From: Streptomyces sp. NBC_01439
GTDB taxonomy: Bacteria; Actinomycetota; Actinomycetes; Streptomycetales; Streptomycetaceae
Assembly: GCF_036227605.1 (NCBI RefSeq)
Contig: NZ_CP109487.1
Location: forward strand, 3,918,001 to 3,982,000
Length of the DNA: 64,000 nucleotides
Direction of reading: 5' to 3'
The translations under genes were made by a program, and so were the position numbers. Below, piece by piece: positions 32,051-40,425 of the stretch (position 1 is its first letter; every line of letters starts with the position of its first letter). The notes under the pieces are model-generated. The model was not told the origin of the DNA and made no database searches. It saw only the letters and a list, made by a program, of their open reading frames with translations.

Positions 32051-34357
32051 TCAGTTCCTTCCGGCCGGGGCGGCACGGCCGGGCGTCCGGCCGGTGGCGG
32101 CGCCGGCGGCGTCCCGCTTGCGCTGCTCCAGCAGCTGCAGGCGGATGACTTCGAGGCTGCGGGTGACGGCGCCGACCTCGTCGTGGTGGGTCGGATAGAC
32201 GACGGTGCGGCGGTCGCCGTCGGCCAGGGCCTCCGCGCGCCGGGCGAGGTCGCGCAGGGGCCGCACCACGATGATGTGGATCCAACCGAGGCAGGCCACG
32301 GCGCCCGTGAGACCGAGCAGTCCGGCCAGGACGGTGCGGTTCTGGGTGGTGTACGCGGGAATCTCCAGGCCCTTGGCCGGCTGCCAGGTGACGACGGTCC
32401 AGTTCAGGGGCTGGGCCACGCCGCCGCCGGTCATCGGCGCCGCGGCGGCGATGGAGACGCCGCCGTCGCGGAGCAGGGTGCTCTTGGCGCGCGGGCCCTT
32501 GTCCGTCTTCTCGTCGGCGGCGCTCTTCGCGTCCGCGCCGCTCTTGTCGTTGGCGGAGTGCACCAGGGCGTCGAGCTTGGTGTCCGGCAGCGACGTGAAG
32601 GCCCGGTAGCCGTTGTTGCCGCCGATCACCCGGCGCTCCGCGTCGACGACGCGGACCTCGCCCAGGCCGGGCCGCTTGAGCAGGGCGTTGAGGAAGTCGA
32701 TGCGCAGTTCGCCGACGACGGCGCCGGCCAGGCCGGGAGCCTCGGCGTACTCGGTGATGACGGGCCGGTTGCCGCTGTCGACCAGGGTGACGGGCTGCTT
32801 CGCGGGGCCCTTGCCGGCGGGGTGGTGGGGCGGGCCGCCGGCGCGGGCCAGGACGGTGCCGTCGGCGTTCAGGACGTAGAGGGATTCGTAGCGTCCGTGC
32901 TGGTTGCGGGTGCGTTCCAGCAGCTTGGTCAGCTCGGCCGGGGTGGTCTTCTCGCCGATGACGGAGGCGACGGAGGTGAGGTCGGCGTGCCCTTCGTTGA
33001 GGGCGCGGCGTACTCGGTCGGCCAGGGTGTCGGTGCGTTCGCGCTGGTCCTCGACGATCGTCTTGGGTACGGCGACGGAGGCGCCCGCGCGATTGAGCGT
33101 CAGCAGGAGCGGCGCCGACCACACCAGGAGCAGGATCCCGCACACCCCGAGGAGGGCGCGGGTCCCGATCCGGGCGCGGCGGCCCCTGCGGGGGCCCTCG
33201 GTACGGGCCACGGGCGCGCCGAGAAGCTGCCGGCGCAGCCGGTCGAGAGCGGCGCCGATGCGGGCGGCCTCGCCGTACTTCGGCACGGTGACCGGCCGGT
33301 ACAGGTCGCCGCGGCCGATCCGGCGGCTCTCCAGGAACAGCCGGAGCAGCGGGCGCTGCACGGTGGTCACGAGCAGGGCCACGGCCAGTGCGCCCAGCAC
33401 CAGCAGGGCGGCGGAGGCGGCGATCCAGAAGAAGGAGTCGACGGCGGCGGAGCGTTCCTCAGCGACGCCGACGAAGGAGACGACGGTGAGGCCGAGTGCG
33501 GTGGCGTCGGTGCCCACGCCGGCTTGCGAACCGGTGAGCTTCGCGTAGCCGGCCACGGAGCGGCGACCGTCCTTGGAGTCCCCGAGCAGGCTGCCGCTGA
33601 TGCCCGCGAAGCCGCCGGAGCCGGGCTCCTTGGCCTGGAGCGGGTGCTGCCCGGCCTTCTGGGCGACGGTCTTCGCGAACTTCCCGAGCTGCTTCTTCTC
33701 CTGGGCGGAACCGCCGATGCCGTCGCTGCCGAGGACCTGGCCGGAGGAGTCGAGGACGGCGACGGCCCGGGACCGGCCCAGGCTGATGCCCGGGACCTTC
33801 AGGCTGCTGGAGGCGACCAGGAGCTGCTGGGGGCGGTCGGGCCAGGACAGCAGGGCGAGGGTGAGCAGGCGGGTCTCGCCGTTCTCCAGCCGGACCATGC
33901 GGGGGGCGAGGCCGGACTCCCCGTCGAGCGCGGTCAGGTCGAGGGCGGTCAGCGGGAGGTTCTCGCCGCGCTGCGCCTCCAGACGGCCCGACTTGATCTC
34001 GATCACGGCGGTGCCGCGCCACTTCTGGTAGACGCTGCCGAGCTTGTCGAGCACGGAGTCGGGCGAGACCGGTTCGCCGGAGCTGAACAGGGAGGAGGTC
34101 CTGCCGATGTCCGTGATGCTCTCGTCCAGGGAGGCGCGCAGGGCGATGGCGCCGTCCTCCGCGAAGTACTGCTGGGAGGTGAGGACGGCCGGCGGTACGG
34201 GCTCCCGGCCCACGTGCCCGAGTTGGAACGCGGTGAGGGCGGCGAGGGCCAGCAGCAGGGCGGACAGGGCGGCGATGGGCGGACGGATGCCGCCCAGCAG
34301 CGACATGTCGGCCCGCAGGCGGGTCCCATGCCGCCGCTTCGGTCGCGACGCGGCCAA
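32051..34357 (-). CDS. Double sensor-HAMP membrane protein without an output domain
   Basis: A 768-residue protein made of two similar modules, each with membrane helix, extracellular sensor, membrane helix and HAMP-like helix pair. Helices lie at about 25-46, 309-331, 399-421 and 676-698; the cytosolic HAMP-type segments are at about 331-379 and 698-745. The second extracellular segment has Cache-like phrases (ESLYVLNADGTVLARAGG, GELRIDFLNALLKRPG). No kinase, cyclase or methyl-accepting domain follows; the protein ends in a short basic tail. It lies six bases upstream of pgsB on the same strand, so it should be cotranscribed. A role in sensing or anchoring the PGA machinery is inferred. Confidence 0.75.
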   Translation of the reverse strand: MAASRPKRRHGTRLRADMSLLGGIRPPIAALSALLLALAALTAFQLGHVGREPVPPAVLTSQQYFAEDGAIALRASLDESITDIGRTSSLFSSGEPVSPDSVLDKLGSVYQKWRGTAVIEIKSGRLEAQRGENLPLTALDLTALDGESGLAPRMVRLENGETRLLTLALLSWPDRPQQLLVASSSLKVPGISLGRSRAVAVLDSSGQVLGSDGIGGSAQEKKQLGKFAKTVAQKAGQHPLQAKEPGSGGFAGISGSLLGDSKDGRRSVAGYAKLTGSQAGVGTDATALGLTVVSFVGVAEERSAAVDSFFWIAASAALLVLGALAVALLVTTVQRPLLRLFLESRRIGRGDLYRPVTVPKYGEAARIGAALDRLRRQLLGAPVARTEGPRRGRRARIGTRALLGVCGILLLVWSAPLLLTLNRAGASVAVPKTIVEDQRERTDTLADRVRRALNEGHADLTSVASVIGEKTTPAELTKLLERTRNQHGRYESLYVLNADGTVLARAGGPPHHPAGKGPAKQPVTLVDSGNRPVITEYAEAPGLAGAVVGELRIDFLNALLKRPGLGEVRVVDAERRVIGGNNGYRAFTSLPDTKLDALVHSANDKSGADAKSAADEKTDKGPRAKSTLLRDGGVSIAAAAPMTGGGVAQPLNWTVVTWQPAKGLEIPAYTTQNRTVLAGLLGLTGAVACLGWIHIIVVRPLRDLARRAEALADGDRRTVVYPTHHDEVGAVTRSLEVIRLQLLEQRKRDAAGAATGRTPGRAAPAGRN

Positions 34358-34568
34358 CGCGGGCTCCTCTTCGTTCTGTCCTGGAGCCGGTGCGGCCTAG
34401 GGAGTGTGATGATCTGGGCTTGCGGGGCGCGCGGGACCTGCCGCGCGGGCCCCGGTGCGTCCGGTCAGCGCGGGCCGGTCCGTCGGCGGGGCCCGATGGT
34501 GGGCGAGCCGGGACGAGGAACGGAGGGACGAGAAGCGGAGGGCATCACTCCGTTATTTTCGTACGACT

Positions 34569-35537
34569 ATGAACGCTCCACCGACCAGGCGAATAACGAT
34601 TGCGGCTCTGTGCGGCGCTTTCATCGCCCTTTGTGCCGTTTTGACTCTTTGGGTGGAGCGCCCGGAAAGTGCGCCGCCGACCCGTCCGGCCGGTCCCTCT
34701 CCACAGCGCTCGGCCGACATCGACCTGGAGCAGCGGATCGCCCGCTTCACCGCCGGCTTCAGCGAGCGCGGCGGCTACCGCACCCCCACGGACCAGGAAC
34801 GACTCGCGTTCACCAGGGCCTTTGCCCACCTGCTCGACGGCGATCCGGAAGCCGCCCGGACCGGCTTCGCCGAGATCGACTTCACCCTCCGCACCGTCAC
34901 GGACGCCGCCGGCGGACGCCGGTACGCCGAAGTGGCGGACGGGGTGAGTGAATCGGGCCACACCAGCCGCGGCTGGGGCCGGGTGTACGTCGATCTCGAC
35001 CGGCCCGCACACTGGTCGGTCCAGGTCCCCCACCCCGTCGCCGACGCCCGCACCGAACTCCTGGGGGCGCGGGTGCTGCGCGGCGCACCCGGCGGGGTGC
35101 TGGTGCTCGCGGGCGCCCACCGCGATGCGGGCGAGGACGGGGCGGCGGACGTGGCACACCGTGACGACTCGGTCTTCCACGGCGTGGTGGCGGAGCTGGC
35201 ACGGCGGAACCTGCCGGGGGTCCAGCTGCACGGCTTCGCCGACGATTCGTTCCGCGGACGCGACGCGGTGGTCTCCACGGGCGCCGGCGACAGCGCCGTG
35301 GCGGACGCGGAACAGCTGACCGCCGCGCTGCGGCGCGACGGGCTGGAGGTCTGCACGGCGTACTCCGCGCGCTGCAAGCTCGCCGGCCGGGAGAACGAAC
35401 AGGGCCGGACCGCCGCCGACCGGCAGTCCCGCTTCCTCCACGTCGAGCTGAACAAGACGCTCCGCGGCGACGACCGCGGCCTCGACCGGGCCGCGGCCGC
35501 GCTCAGCACCCTGACGGAGCGCTGGTCCCGCCGGTGA
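34569..35537 (+). CDS. Secreted or membrane-anchored protein next to the PgsBC locus
   Basis: A 322-residue protein with one N-terminal hydrophobic segment (ITIAALCGAFIALCAVLTLWV) that is a signal anchor or signal peptide. The C-terminal half has LVLAGAHRDAGEDGAADVAH followed later by FLHVELNKTLRGDDRGL, a pattern resembling zinc-dependent amidases and PGA hydrolases, in which a strand with L-x-[IV]-E-x-N closes the metal site. That reading is tentative. ATG 34569 is chosen because the upstream open frame is Arg-rich. It is divergent from the sensor gene with a 211-base gap that shows no other feature. Confidence 0.65.
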   Translation: MNAPPTRRITIAALCGAFIALCAVLTLWVERPESAPPTRPAGPSPQRSADIDLEQRIARFTAGFSERGGYRTPTDQERLAFTRAFAHLLDGDPEAARTGFAEIDFTLRTVTDAAGGRRYAEVADGVSESGHTSRGWGRVYVDLDRPAHWSVQVPHPVADARTELLGARVLRGAPGGVLVLAGAHRDAGEDGAADVAHRDDSVFHGVVAELARRNLPGVQLHGFADDSFRGRDAVVSTGAGDSAVADAEQLTAALRRDGLEVCTAYSARCKLAGRENEQGRTAADRQSRFLHVELNKTLRGDDRGLDRAAAALSTLTERWSRR

Positions 35538-35549
35538 GCGAGACGCCCC

Positions 35550-36182
35550 CTACGCCGGGGCCGCCGCACGGTGGCGGCCCGCCGCAGCCGCCGCCAGGCG
35601 GCCAAGAGCCTCGTCGCCCGCGCAGGCGTGCGCGCCCAGCGCGACGTGGCGGGCCACGATGCCGCGTTCGGCGCGCATCAGCCGCAGGCCCCTGCGCAGC
35701 AGGAACGGCACCGACTTGCGGCCCTCCCGCAGGTCACGGACCAGCCGGCGACGGAAGGTCGTGGAGGGGCGCCCCCGCAGGCAGATGGCGTCCGCGAGGA
35801 GGCCGAGCTGCTGGCAGCGGGCGACCACGTCGGCGGCGAAGATGCCCTCCGCGATGAACAGCGGAGTGCGGGCGATGTCGAGGGTTTCGGTGCCCGTGCG
35901 GGAGCTCGTCGCGATGTCGTAGACGGGAACGTCGGTCCGCCCCGCCGCACACAGGTCGGCGATCGCGGCGACCGCCGCGTCCGCGTCCCAGGACTGCGGG
36001 GAGTCCCAGTCGATGTCGGAGCTGCCGTCGACGAGCGGCAGGGTGGGGTCGACGGCCTCCTTGTAGAAGTCGTCGAGGCGCAGCACGGGCAGCCCTGAGC
36101 GGGCGGCCAGCGAGGATTTTCCGGAGCCCGACGGACCGGTCAGCAGGACGACGCGGGTCGGTGAAGTAGAGGGGGAGCTCAC
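35550..36182 (-). CDS. Uridine kinase-like P-loop kinase
   Basis: A 210-residue protein with Walker A GPSGSGKSS at about residues 16-24, the following LRLDDFYK typical of uridine kinases (the Asp binds the ribose), and RTPLFIAEGIFAADVV for Walker B-like strand. Uridine kinase makes UMP or CMP from nucleosides, a salvage reaction that fits the many nucleoside genes in the window. GTG 36182 is chosen over an ATG at 36251 because the added residues are not conserved in character. It converges on the secreted protein gene with 12 bases between stops. No nucleoside-regulon palindrome lies upstream. Confidence 0.82.
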   Translation of the reverse strand: MSSPSTSPTRVVLLTGPSGSGKSSLAARSGLPVLRLDDFYKEAVDPTLPLVDGSSDIDWDSPQSWDADAAVAAIADLCAAGRTDVPVYDIATSSRTGTETLDIARTPLFIAEGIFAADVVARCQQLGLLADAICLRGRPSTTFRRRLVRDLREGRKSVPFLLRRGLRLMRAERGIVARHVALGAHACAGDEALGRLAAAAAGRHRAAAPA

Positions 36183-36302
36183 GGGACACCAGTCTGAACC
36201 ATTCCCCCGGGTAGGGGATCCTCCCGGTGACCGGTTGGTGTCCAGGAACACACCTCAACTACGCTGCGTGCGCACGCGACCACGACCTCAGGCGGGATCT
36301 CC

Positions 36303-36650
36303 ATGGCACGTCACGCAGCCCCTTCCCTTCCGAACCGGCTCCGCACCGCCGGACTGACCGTCTCGATGGCCGGCGCGGCCCTGGCGATGGCGGCGGGCGG
36401 CGCCCAGGCCGGCGAGCTCGACCTCCCGGCCGCCGTGGCCGGGGTCACCGACCCGATCGCGAACCTCAAGGTGAACCCGCTCGCCCACACCGGCGTGGAC
36501 CCGCTGGACAACGGCGTCGCCACGAAGGTCGCCGACTTCCCGTCCGTCGGGACCGGCATGGTCACCGGCATCCTGACCCAGGGGCCCTCGGTGGGCGAGC
36601 TGCCCGCGGCGACGGTCTCGTCCCTCCTGGGCCCCCTCGCCCCCCGCTGA
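36303..36650 (+). CDS. Small secreted protein, 115 residues
   Basis: Starts MARHAAPSLPNRLRTAGL and has a signal peptide with core TVSMAGAALAMAAGGAQAG, cleaved probably after AQA. The mature part (about 77 residues) has no cysteine and no known domain; it is rich in Val, Gly and Pro, with phrases like VNPLAHTGVDPLDNGVATKV. Similar small exported proteins are frequent in streptomycetes. It is divergent from the kinase gene and has no obvious partner. Function unknown. Confidence 0.75.
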   Translation: MARHAAPSLPNRLRTAGLTVSMAGAALAMAAGGAQAGELDLPAAVAGVTDPIANLKVNPLAHTGVDPLDNGVATKVADFPSVGTGMVTGILTQGPSVGELPAATVSSLLGPLAPR

Positions 36651-36658
36651 GGTCCCAC

Positions 36659-36787
36659 CACGCCTGGAGCCGGCACACGCCCCCGGCGAGTGAGCCGAAG
36701 GCGGCGCGCCGGCGAAGGCGGGCGAGCGCCCGGAGGAACCGTGAGGAACGAACGGTTTCGAGGACGCACGCACGCCTGGAGCCGGCA
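36659..36787. repeat. 17-bp direct repeat
   Basis: CACGCCTGGAGCCGGCA occurs twice, at 36659-36675 and 36771-36787, in the gap between the small secreted protein gene and the aldehyde dehydrogenase-like gene. The gap shows no gene. The repeat may be a remnant of a local duplication. Confidence 0.6.
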
Positions 36788-36825
36788 GAAGCGCCGCCGG
36801 AGGCGAACCGAGCCCGAAAGAAGGA

Positions 36826-36858
36826 GGCCCCGGCAGCGCGGGGGACGCTGCCGGGGCC
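36826..36858. terminator. Hairpin terminator after the deoC-aldehyde dehydrogenase operon
   Basis: Perfect 13-bp arms (36826-36838 and 36846-36858) with a 7-base G-rich loop, 33 bases beyond the stop codon at 36891 on the minus strand. Confidence 0.8.
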
Positions 36859-36890
36859 GGTCTCGTACAACGGGGCCTGCCCCGGGAGGA

Positions 36891-37784
36891 CTAGTAGGAC
36901 GAGCCGCCCGCGCCCAGCGACCCGGTCGGGTGCCAGACGGTCTTGGTCTCCAGGAACGCCGTCATCCGGGAGGTGCCCGGGTCGGCGCTCCAGTCGTCCA
37001 CAGGCTGTGGACGCAGGACGCGCTTGAGGTTGTCGGCCGCCGCGATCTCCAGCTCCTTGGCCAGCGCCGCATCGGCTCCGGCCAGGTCGATCGCGTTGAC
37101 GTCCTGGTGGGACGCAAGGTGCGGGCCCATCTCGCCGGCCTTGCCGGACAGGATGTTGACCACGCCGCCGGGCAGGTCGGAGGTGGCGAGCACCTCGCCC
37201 AGGGACAGGGCCGGCAGCGGGGACTTCTCGCTGGCGATGACGACGACGGTGTTGCCCGTCGCGATCACCGGGGCGATCACCGAGACCAGGCCCAGGAAGG
37301 ACGACTCCTGCGGGGCCACGACCGTGACCACACCGGTCGGCTCCGGGGTGGAGAGGTTGAAGAACGGGCCCGCGACGGGGTTGGCCCCGCCCACGATCTG
37401 GCCGATCTTGTCGGTCCAGCCCGCGTACCAGACCCAGCGGTCGATCGCCGCGTCGACGACCGCGCCGGCCTTCGACTTCGACAGGCCCTCGGCCTCGCCG
37501 ACCTCGCGGACGAACTGCTCGCGGCGGCCCTCCAGCATCTCGGCGATGCGGTAGAGGATCTGCCCGCGGTTGTACGCGGTCGCGCCGGACCAGCCGCCGA
37601 AGGCCTTGCGGGCCGCGACGACCGCGTCACGCGCGTCCTTGCGGGAGGACAGGGGGGCGTTGGCCAGCCACTTGCCCTTGGAGTCCGTCACTTCGTACAC
37701 CCGGCCGCTCTCGGAGCGGGGGAACTTGCCCCCGACGTACAGCTTGTAGGTCTTGAAGACGTTCAGACGGGTCGACTCAGACAT
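36891..37784 (-). CDS. Half-length aldehyde dehydrogenase-like protein (no catalytic cysteine)
   Basis: A 297-residue protein with the aldehyde dehydrogenase N-terminal fold only: YKLYVGGKFPRSESGR, ATAYNRGQILYRIAEMLEGR, RWVWYAGWTDKIGQIVGG and NTVVVIASEKSPLPALSLGE. It stops before the region that would hold the nucleophile cysteine and the substrate site. The start overlaps the end of the full-length dehydrogenase gene by 8 bases. A full enzyme followed by a second, catalytically dead ALDH domain is the plan of ALDH16 proteins, here split into two genes. It is the last gene of the deoC operon and is probably a structural partner. Confidence 0.82.
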   Translation of the reverse strand: MSESTRLNVFKTYKLYVGGKFPRSESGRVYEVTDSKGKWLANAPLSSRKDARDAVVAARKAFGGWSGATAYNRGQILYRIAEMLEGRREQFVREVGEAEGLSKSKAGAVVDAAIDRWVWYAGWTDKIGQIVGGANPVAGPFFNLSTPEPTGVVTVVAPQESSFLGLVSVIAPVIATGNTVVVIASEKSPLPALSLGEVLATSDLPGGVVNILSGKAGEMGPHLASHQDVNAIDLAGADAALAKELEIAAADNLKRVLRPQPVDDWSADPGTSRMTAFLETKTVWHPTGSLGAGGSSY

Positions 37785-39213
37785 CGAGGTAGCCCTCCAG
37801 GCCGTGGCGGCCGCCCTCGCGGCCGAAGCCCGACTCCTTGTAGCCGCCGAAGGGCGAGGTCGGGTCGAACTTGTTGAACGTGTTGGCCCAGACGACTCCG
37901 GCGCGCAGCTGGTTCGCGACCGCGAGGATGCGCGAGCCCTTCTCCGTCCAGATGCCGGCGGACAGGCCGTACTGGCTGTTGTTGGCCTTGGCGACGGCCT
38001 CGTCGGGCGTGCGGAAGGTCAGCACGGACAGCACCGGGCCGAAGATCTCGTCACGGGCCACGGTGTGTGCCTGGGTGACGTTCGTGAAGAGCGTCGGGGC
38101 GAACCAGTAGCCGGAGGACGGCAGCTCGCACGCCGGGGACCAGCGCTCGGCGCCCTCGGCCTCGCCGGTCTCCGCGAGCGCGGTGATCCGGGCGAGCTGC
38201 TCGGCGGAGTTGATCGCGCCGATGTCGGTGTTCTTGTCGAGCGGGTCGCCCAGGCGCAGCGTGGAGAGGCGGCGCTTGAGGGAGTCCAGCAGCTCGTCGT
38301 GGATCGACTCCTGGACCAGCAGACGGGAGCCCGCGCAGCAGACCTGGCCCTGGTTGAAGAAGATGCCGTTGACGATGCCCTCGACGGCCTGGTCGATGGG
38401 GGCGTCGTCGAAGACGATGTTGGCGCCCTTGCCGCCCAGCTCCAGGGTGACCTTCTTGTCGGTGCCGGCGACGTGGCGGGCGATCTTCTTGCCCACTGCG
38501 GTCGAGCCGGTGAAGGCGACCTTGTTGACGTCCGGGTGCTCGACGAGGGCCGCGCCCGCGTCGCCGTAGCCGGTGAGGATGTTGACGACGCCCTTGGGCA
38601 GGCCCGCCTGACGGCAGATGTCCGCGAAGAACAGTGCGGACAGGGGGGTCGTCTCGGCGGGCTTCAGCACGACCGTGTTGCCGGTGGCGAGCGCCGGGGC
38701 GATCTTCCAGGCCAGCATCAGCAGCGGGAAGTTCCACGGGATGACCTGGCCGGCCACGCCGAGGGGGCGCGGGTTCGGGCCGTAGCCCGCGTGGTCGAGC
38801 TTGTCGGCCCAGCCCGCGTAGTAGAAGAAGTGCGCGGCGACCAGGGGGAGGTCCGCGTCGCGGGTCTCCTTGATCGGCTTGCCGTTGTCCAGGGTCTCCA
38901 GGACGGCGAGCTCGCGGCTGCGCTCCTGGATGATCCGGGCGATGCGGAAGAGGTACTTGGCGCGCTCGGAGCCCGGCAGCGCGGACCAGGAGGCGAAGGC
39001 CTTGCGGGCGGCCTTGACGGCGCGGTCCACGTCGGCGGCGCCCGCCTGGGCGACCTCGGCGAGGACCTCCTCGCTGCTCGGCGAGACGGTCTTGAAGACC
39101 TTGCCGTCGGCGGCGTCGGTGAACTCACCGTCGATGAAGAGCCCGTAGGAGGGGGCGATGTCGACGACCGAGCGGGACTCGGGAGCCGGTGCGTACTCGA
39201 ATGCAGATGCCAT
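37777..39213 (-). CDS. Aldehyde dehydrogenase in the deoC operon
   Basis: A 478-residue NAD(P)-dependent aldehyde dehydrogenase. Signatures: VIPWNFPLLMLAWKIAPAL, TGSTAVGKKI, catalytic-region Glu258 in LELGGKGANIVFDD, and nucleophile Cys292 in FFNQGQVCCAGSR; the C-terminus has PFGGYKESGFGREGG. Operon position directly after deoC (5 bases between) suggests the substrate is acetaldehyde released by DeoC, giving acetate or feeding acetyl-CoA formation. The truncated ALDH-like gene overlaps its 3' end and may form a complex with it. Confidence 0.92.
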   Translation of the reverse strand: MASAFEYAPAPESRSVVDIAPSYGLFIDGEFTDAADGKVFKTVSPSSEEVLAEVAQAGAADVDRAVKAARKAFASWSALPGSERAKYLFRIARIIQERSRELAVLETLDNGKPIKETRDADLPLVAAHFFYYAGWADKLDHAGYGPNPRPLGVAGQVIPWNFPLLMLAWKIAPALATGNTVVLKPAETTPLSALFFADICRQAGLPKGVVNILTGYGDAGAALVEHPDVNKVAFTGSTAVGKKIARHVAGTDKKVTLELGGKGANIVFDDAPIDQAVEGIVNGIFFNQGQVCCAGSRLLVQESIHDELLDSLKRRLSTLRLGDPLDKNTDIGAINSAEQLARITALAETGEAEGAERWSPACELPSSGYWFAPTLFTNVTQAHTVARDEIFGPVLSVLTFRTPDEAVAKANNSQYGLSAGIWTEKGSRILAVANQLRAGVVWANTFNKFDPTSPFGGYKESGFGREGGRHGLEGYLDV

Positions 39214-39218
39214 GGTGA

Positions 39219-40181
39219 TCAGTCCACCGTCACGTAGTCGGGACCGGAGTAACGGCCGGTGCTCAGCTTCTGGCGCTGCATCAACAGGTCGTTGAGCAGG
39301 CTGGAGGCGCCGAAGCGGAACCAGTGGTTGCTCAGCCAGTCCTCGCCCGCGGTCTCGTTGACCAGGACCAGGAACTTGATCGCGTCCTTGGTGGTGCGGA
39401 TGCCGCCGGCCGGCTTCACGCCGATCTGGATTCCAGTCTGCGCGCGGAAGTCGCGTACGGCTTCGAGCATGAGCAGGGTGTTCGCCGGAGTGGCGTTGAC
39501 CCCGACCTTGCCGGTCGACGTCTTGATGAAGTCGGCGCCCGCCAGCATGCCGATCCAGGAGGCGCGGCGGATGTTGTCGTAGGTCGACAGCTCGCCGGTC
39601 TCGAAGATGACCTTCAGGCGCGCGGCGCTGCCGTCCTCGCGGACGCAGGCCTCCTTGACGGCCTTGATCAGCTCGTACGTCTCCAGGTAGCGGCCGGCGA
39701 GGAAGGCGCCACGGTCGATGACCATGTCGATCTCGTCGGCGCCGGCGGTGACGGCGTCACGGGTGTCCGCGAGCTTGACGGGCAGGGCGGCACGGCCGGC
39801 CGGGAAGGCGGTCGCGACGGAGGCGATCTTGACGTCGGCGCCGTTCAGCGCGGCCTTCGCCGTGGCCACCATGTCGGGGTAGACGCAGACGGCGGCCGTC
39901 ATCGGAGTCGTACGGTCGGTCGGATCGGGATTGACGGCCTTGGCGGAGAGCGCCCGGACCTTGCCCGGGGTGTCCGCGCCTTCCAGCGTCGTCAGGTCGA
40001 TCATCGAAATGGCCAGGTCGATGGCGTACGCCTTGGCCGTCGTCTTGATCGAACGGGTGCCGAGGGAGGCCGCGCGGGCCTCCAGGCCGACAGCGTCGAC
40101 GCCGGGCAGCCCGTGCAGGAAGCGGCGCAGCGCACTGTCGGACGTCGTCACGTCAGCGAATGCGGTGAGGGTGGTGGGCAT
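39219..40181 (-). CDS. deoC: Deoxyribose-phosphate aldolase
   Basis: Cleaves 2-deoxyribose-5-phosphate to glyceraldehyde-3-phosphate and acetaldehyde. The 320-residue product has the Schiff-base lysine in GADFIKTSTGK and the helper lysine in IGVKPAGGIRT; KVIFETGEL provides the third strand. It is longer than the roughly 220-250 residues of short bacterial DERA enzymes, as in the longer actinobacterial and eukaryotic type. ATG 40181 (MPTTLTAFADV) is the start; the nucleoside operator palindrome lies 19 bases upstream. Two aldehyde dehydrogenase genes follow in the operon. Confidence 0.94.
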   Translation of the reverse strand: MPTTLTAFADVTTSDSALRRFLHGLPGVDAVGLEARAASLGTRSIKTTAKAYAIDLAISMIDLTTLEGADTPGKVRALSAKAVNPDPTDRTTPMTAAVCVYPDMVATAKAALNGADVKIASVATAFPAGRAALPVKLADTRDAVTAGADEIDMVIDRGAFLAGRYLETYELIKAVKEACVREDGSAARLKVIFETGELSTYDNIRRASWIGMLAGADFIKTSTGKVGVNATPANTLLMLEAVRDFRAQTGIQIGVKPAGGIRTTKDAIKFLVLVNETAGEDWLSNHWFRFGASSLLNDLLMQRQKLSTGRYSGPDYVTVD

Positions 40182-40200
40182 GGTCACCAGATGAGCATAT

Positions 40201-40212
40201 CTACGCGCGTAG
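40201..40212. promoter_or_regulatory. Nucleoside-regulon operator in front of deoC
   Basis: CTACGCGCGTAG, identical to the pnp site, between 19 and 32 bases upstream of the deoC ATG. The remaining 210 bases to the divergent surface-protein gene hold no gene. Confidence 0.8.
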
Positions 40213-40425
40213 CGACCTGTCACCCCCGCCCCTGGATCCGCGACGGAATCGACACCTCCACTCTCTGTTACGAGGCGATGACAGGAGCAGGATCTTCCGC
40301 ACGCACAAGATCCGTAACTTTGTTCTCAGCAGCCCGCCAGACACTCATCCGGCTCTCACCGAAAGAGAAAACCGCGGCATGCGACTCTCCTCCACCCTTC
40401 CCGAACAACGCTTCAAGGAGTCGTT

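Noticed and set aside
30063..33143. Open frame of about 1000 codons through the PgsBC region on the minus strand
   Set aside because: It is a frame-shifted shadow of pgsB and the sensor gene; only the last 160 codons encode PgsC.
30581..34951. Very long plus-strand open frame of over 1400 codons
   Set aside because: It is antisense to pgsB and the sensor gene, without ribosome-binding site, and its composition (Gly/Arg/Val/Asp) is that of the complement of GC-rich codons.
36891..37784. Treating the half-length aldehyde dehydrogenase as a pseudogene
   Set aside because: The frame is intact, the start overlaps the upstream gene, composition is normal and a dead second domain is known in ALDH16 proteins.
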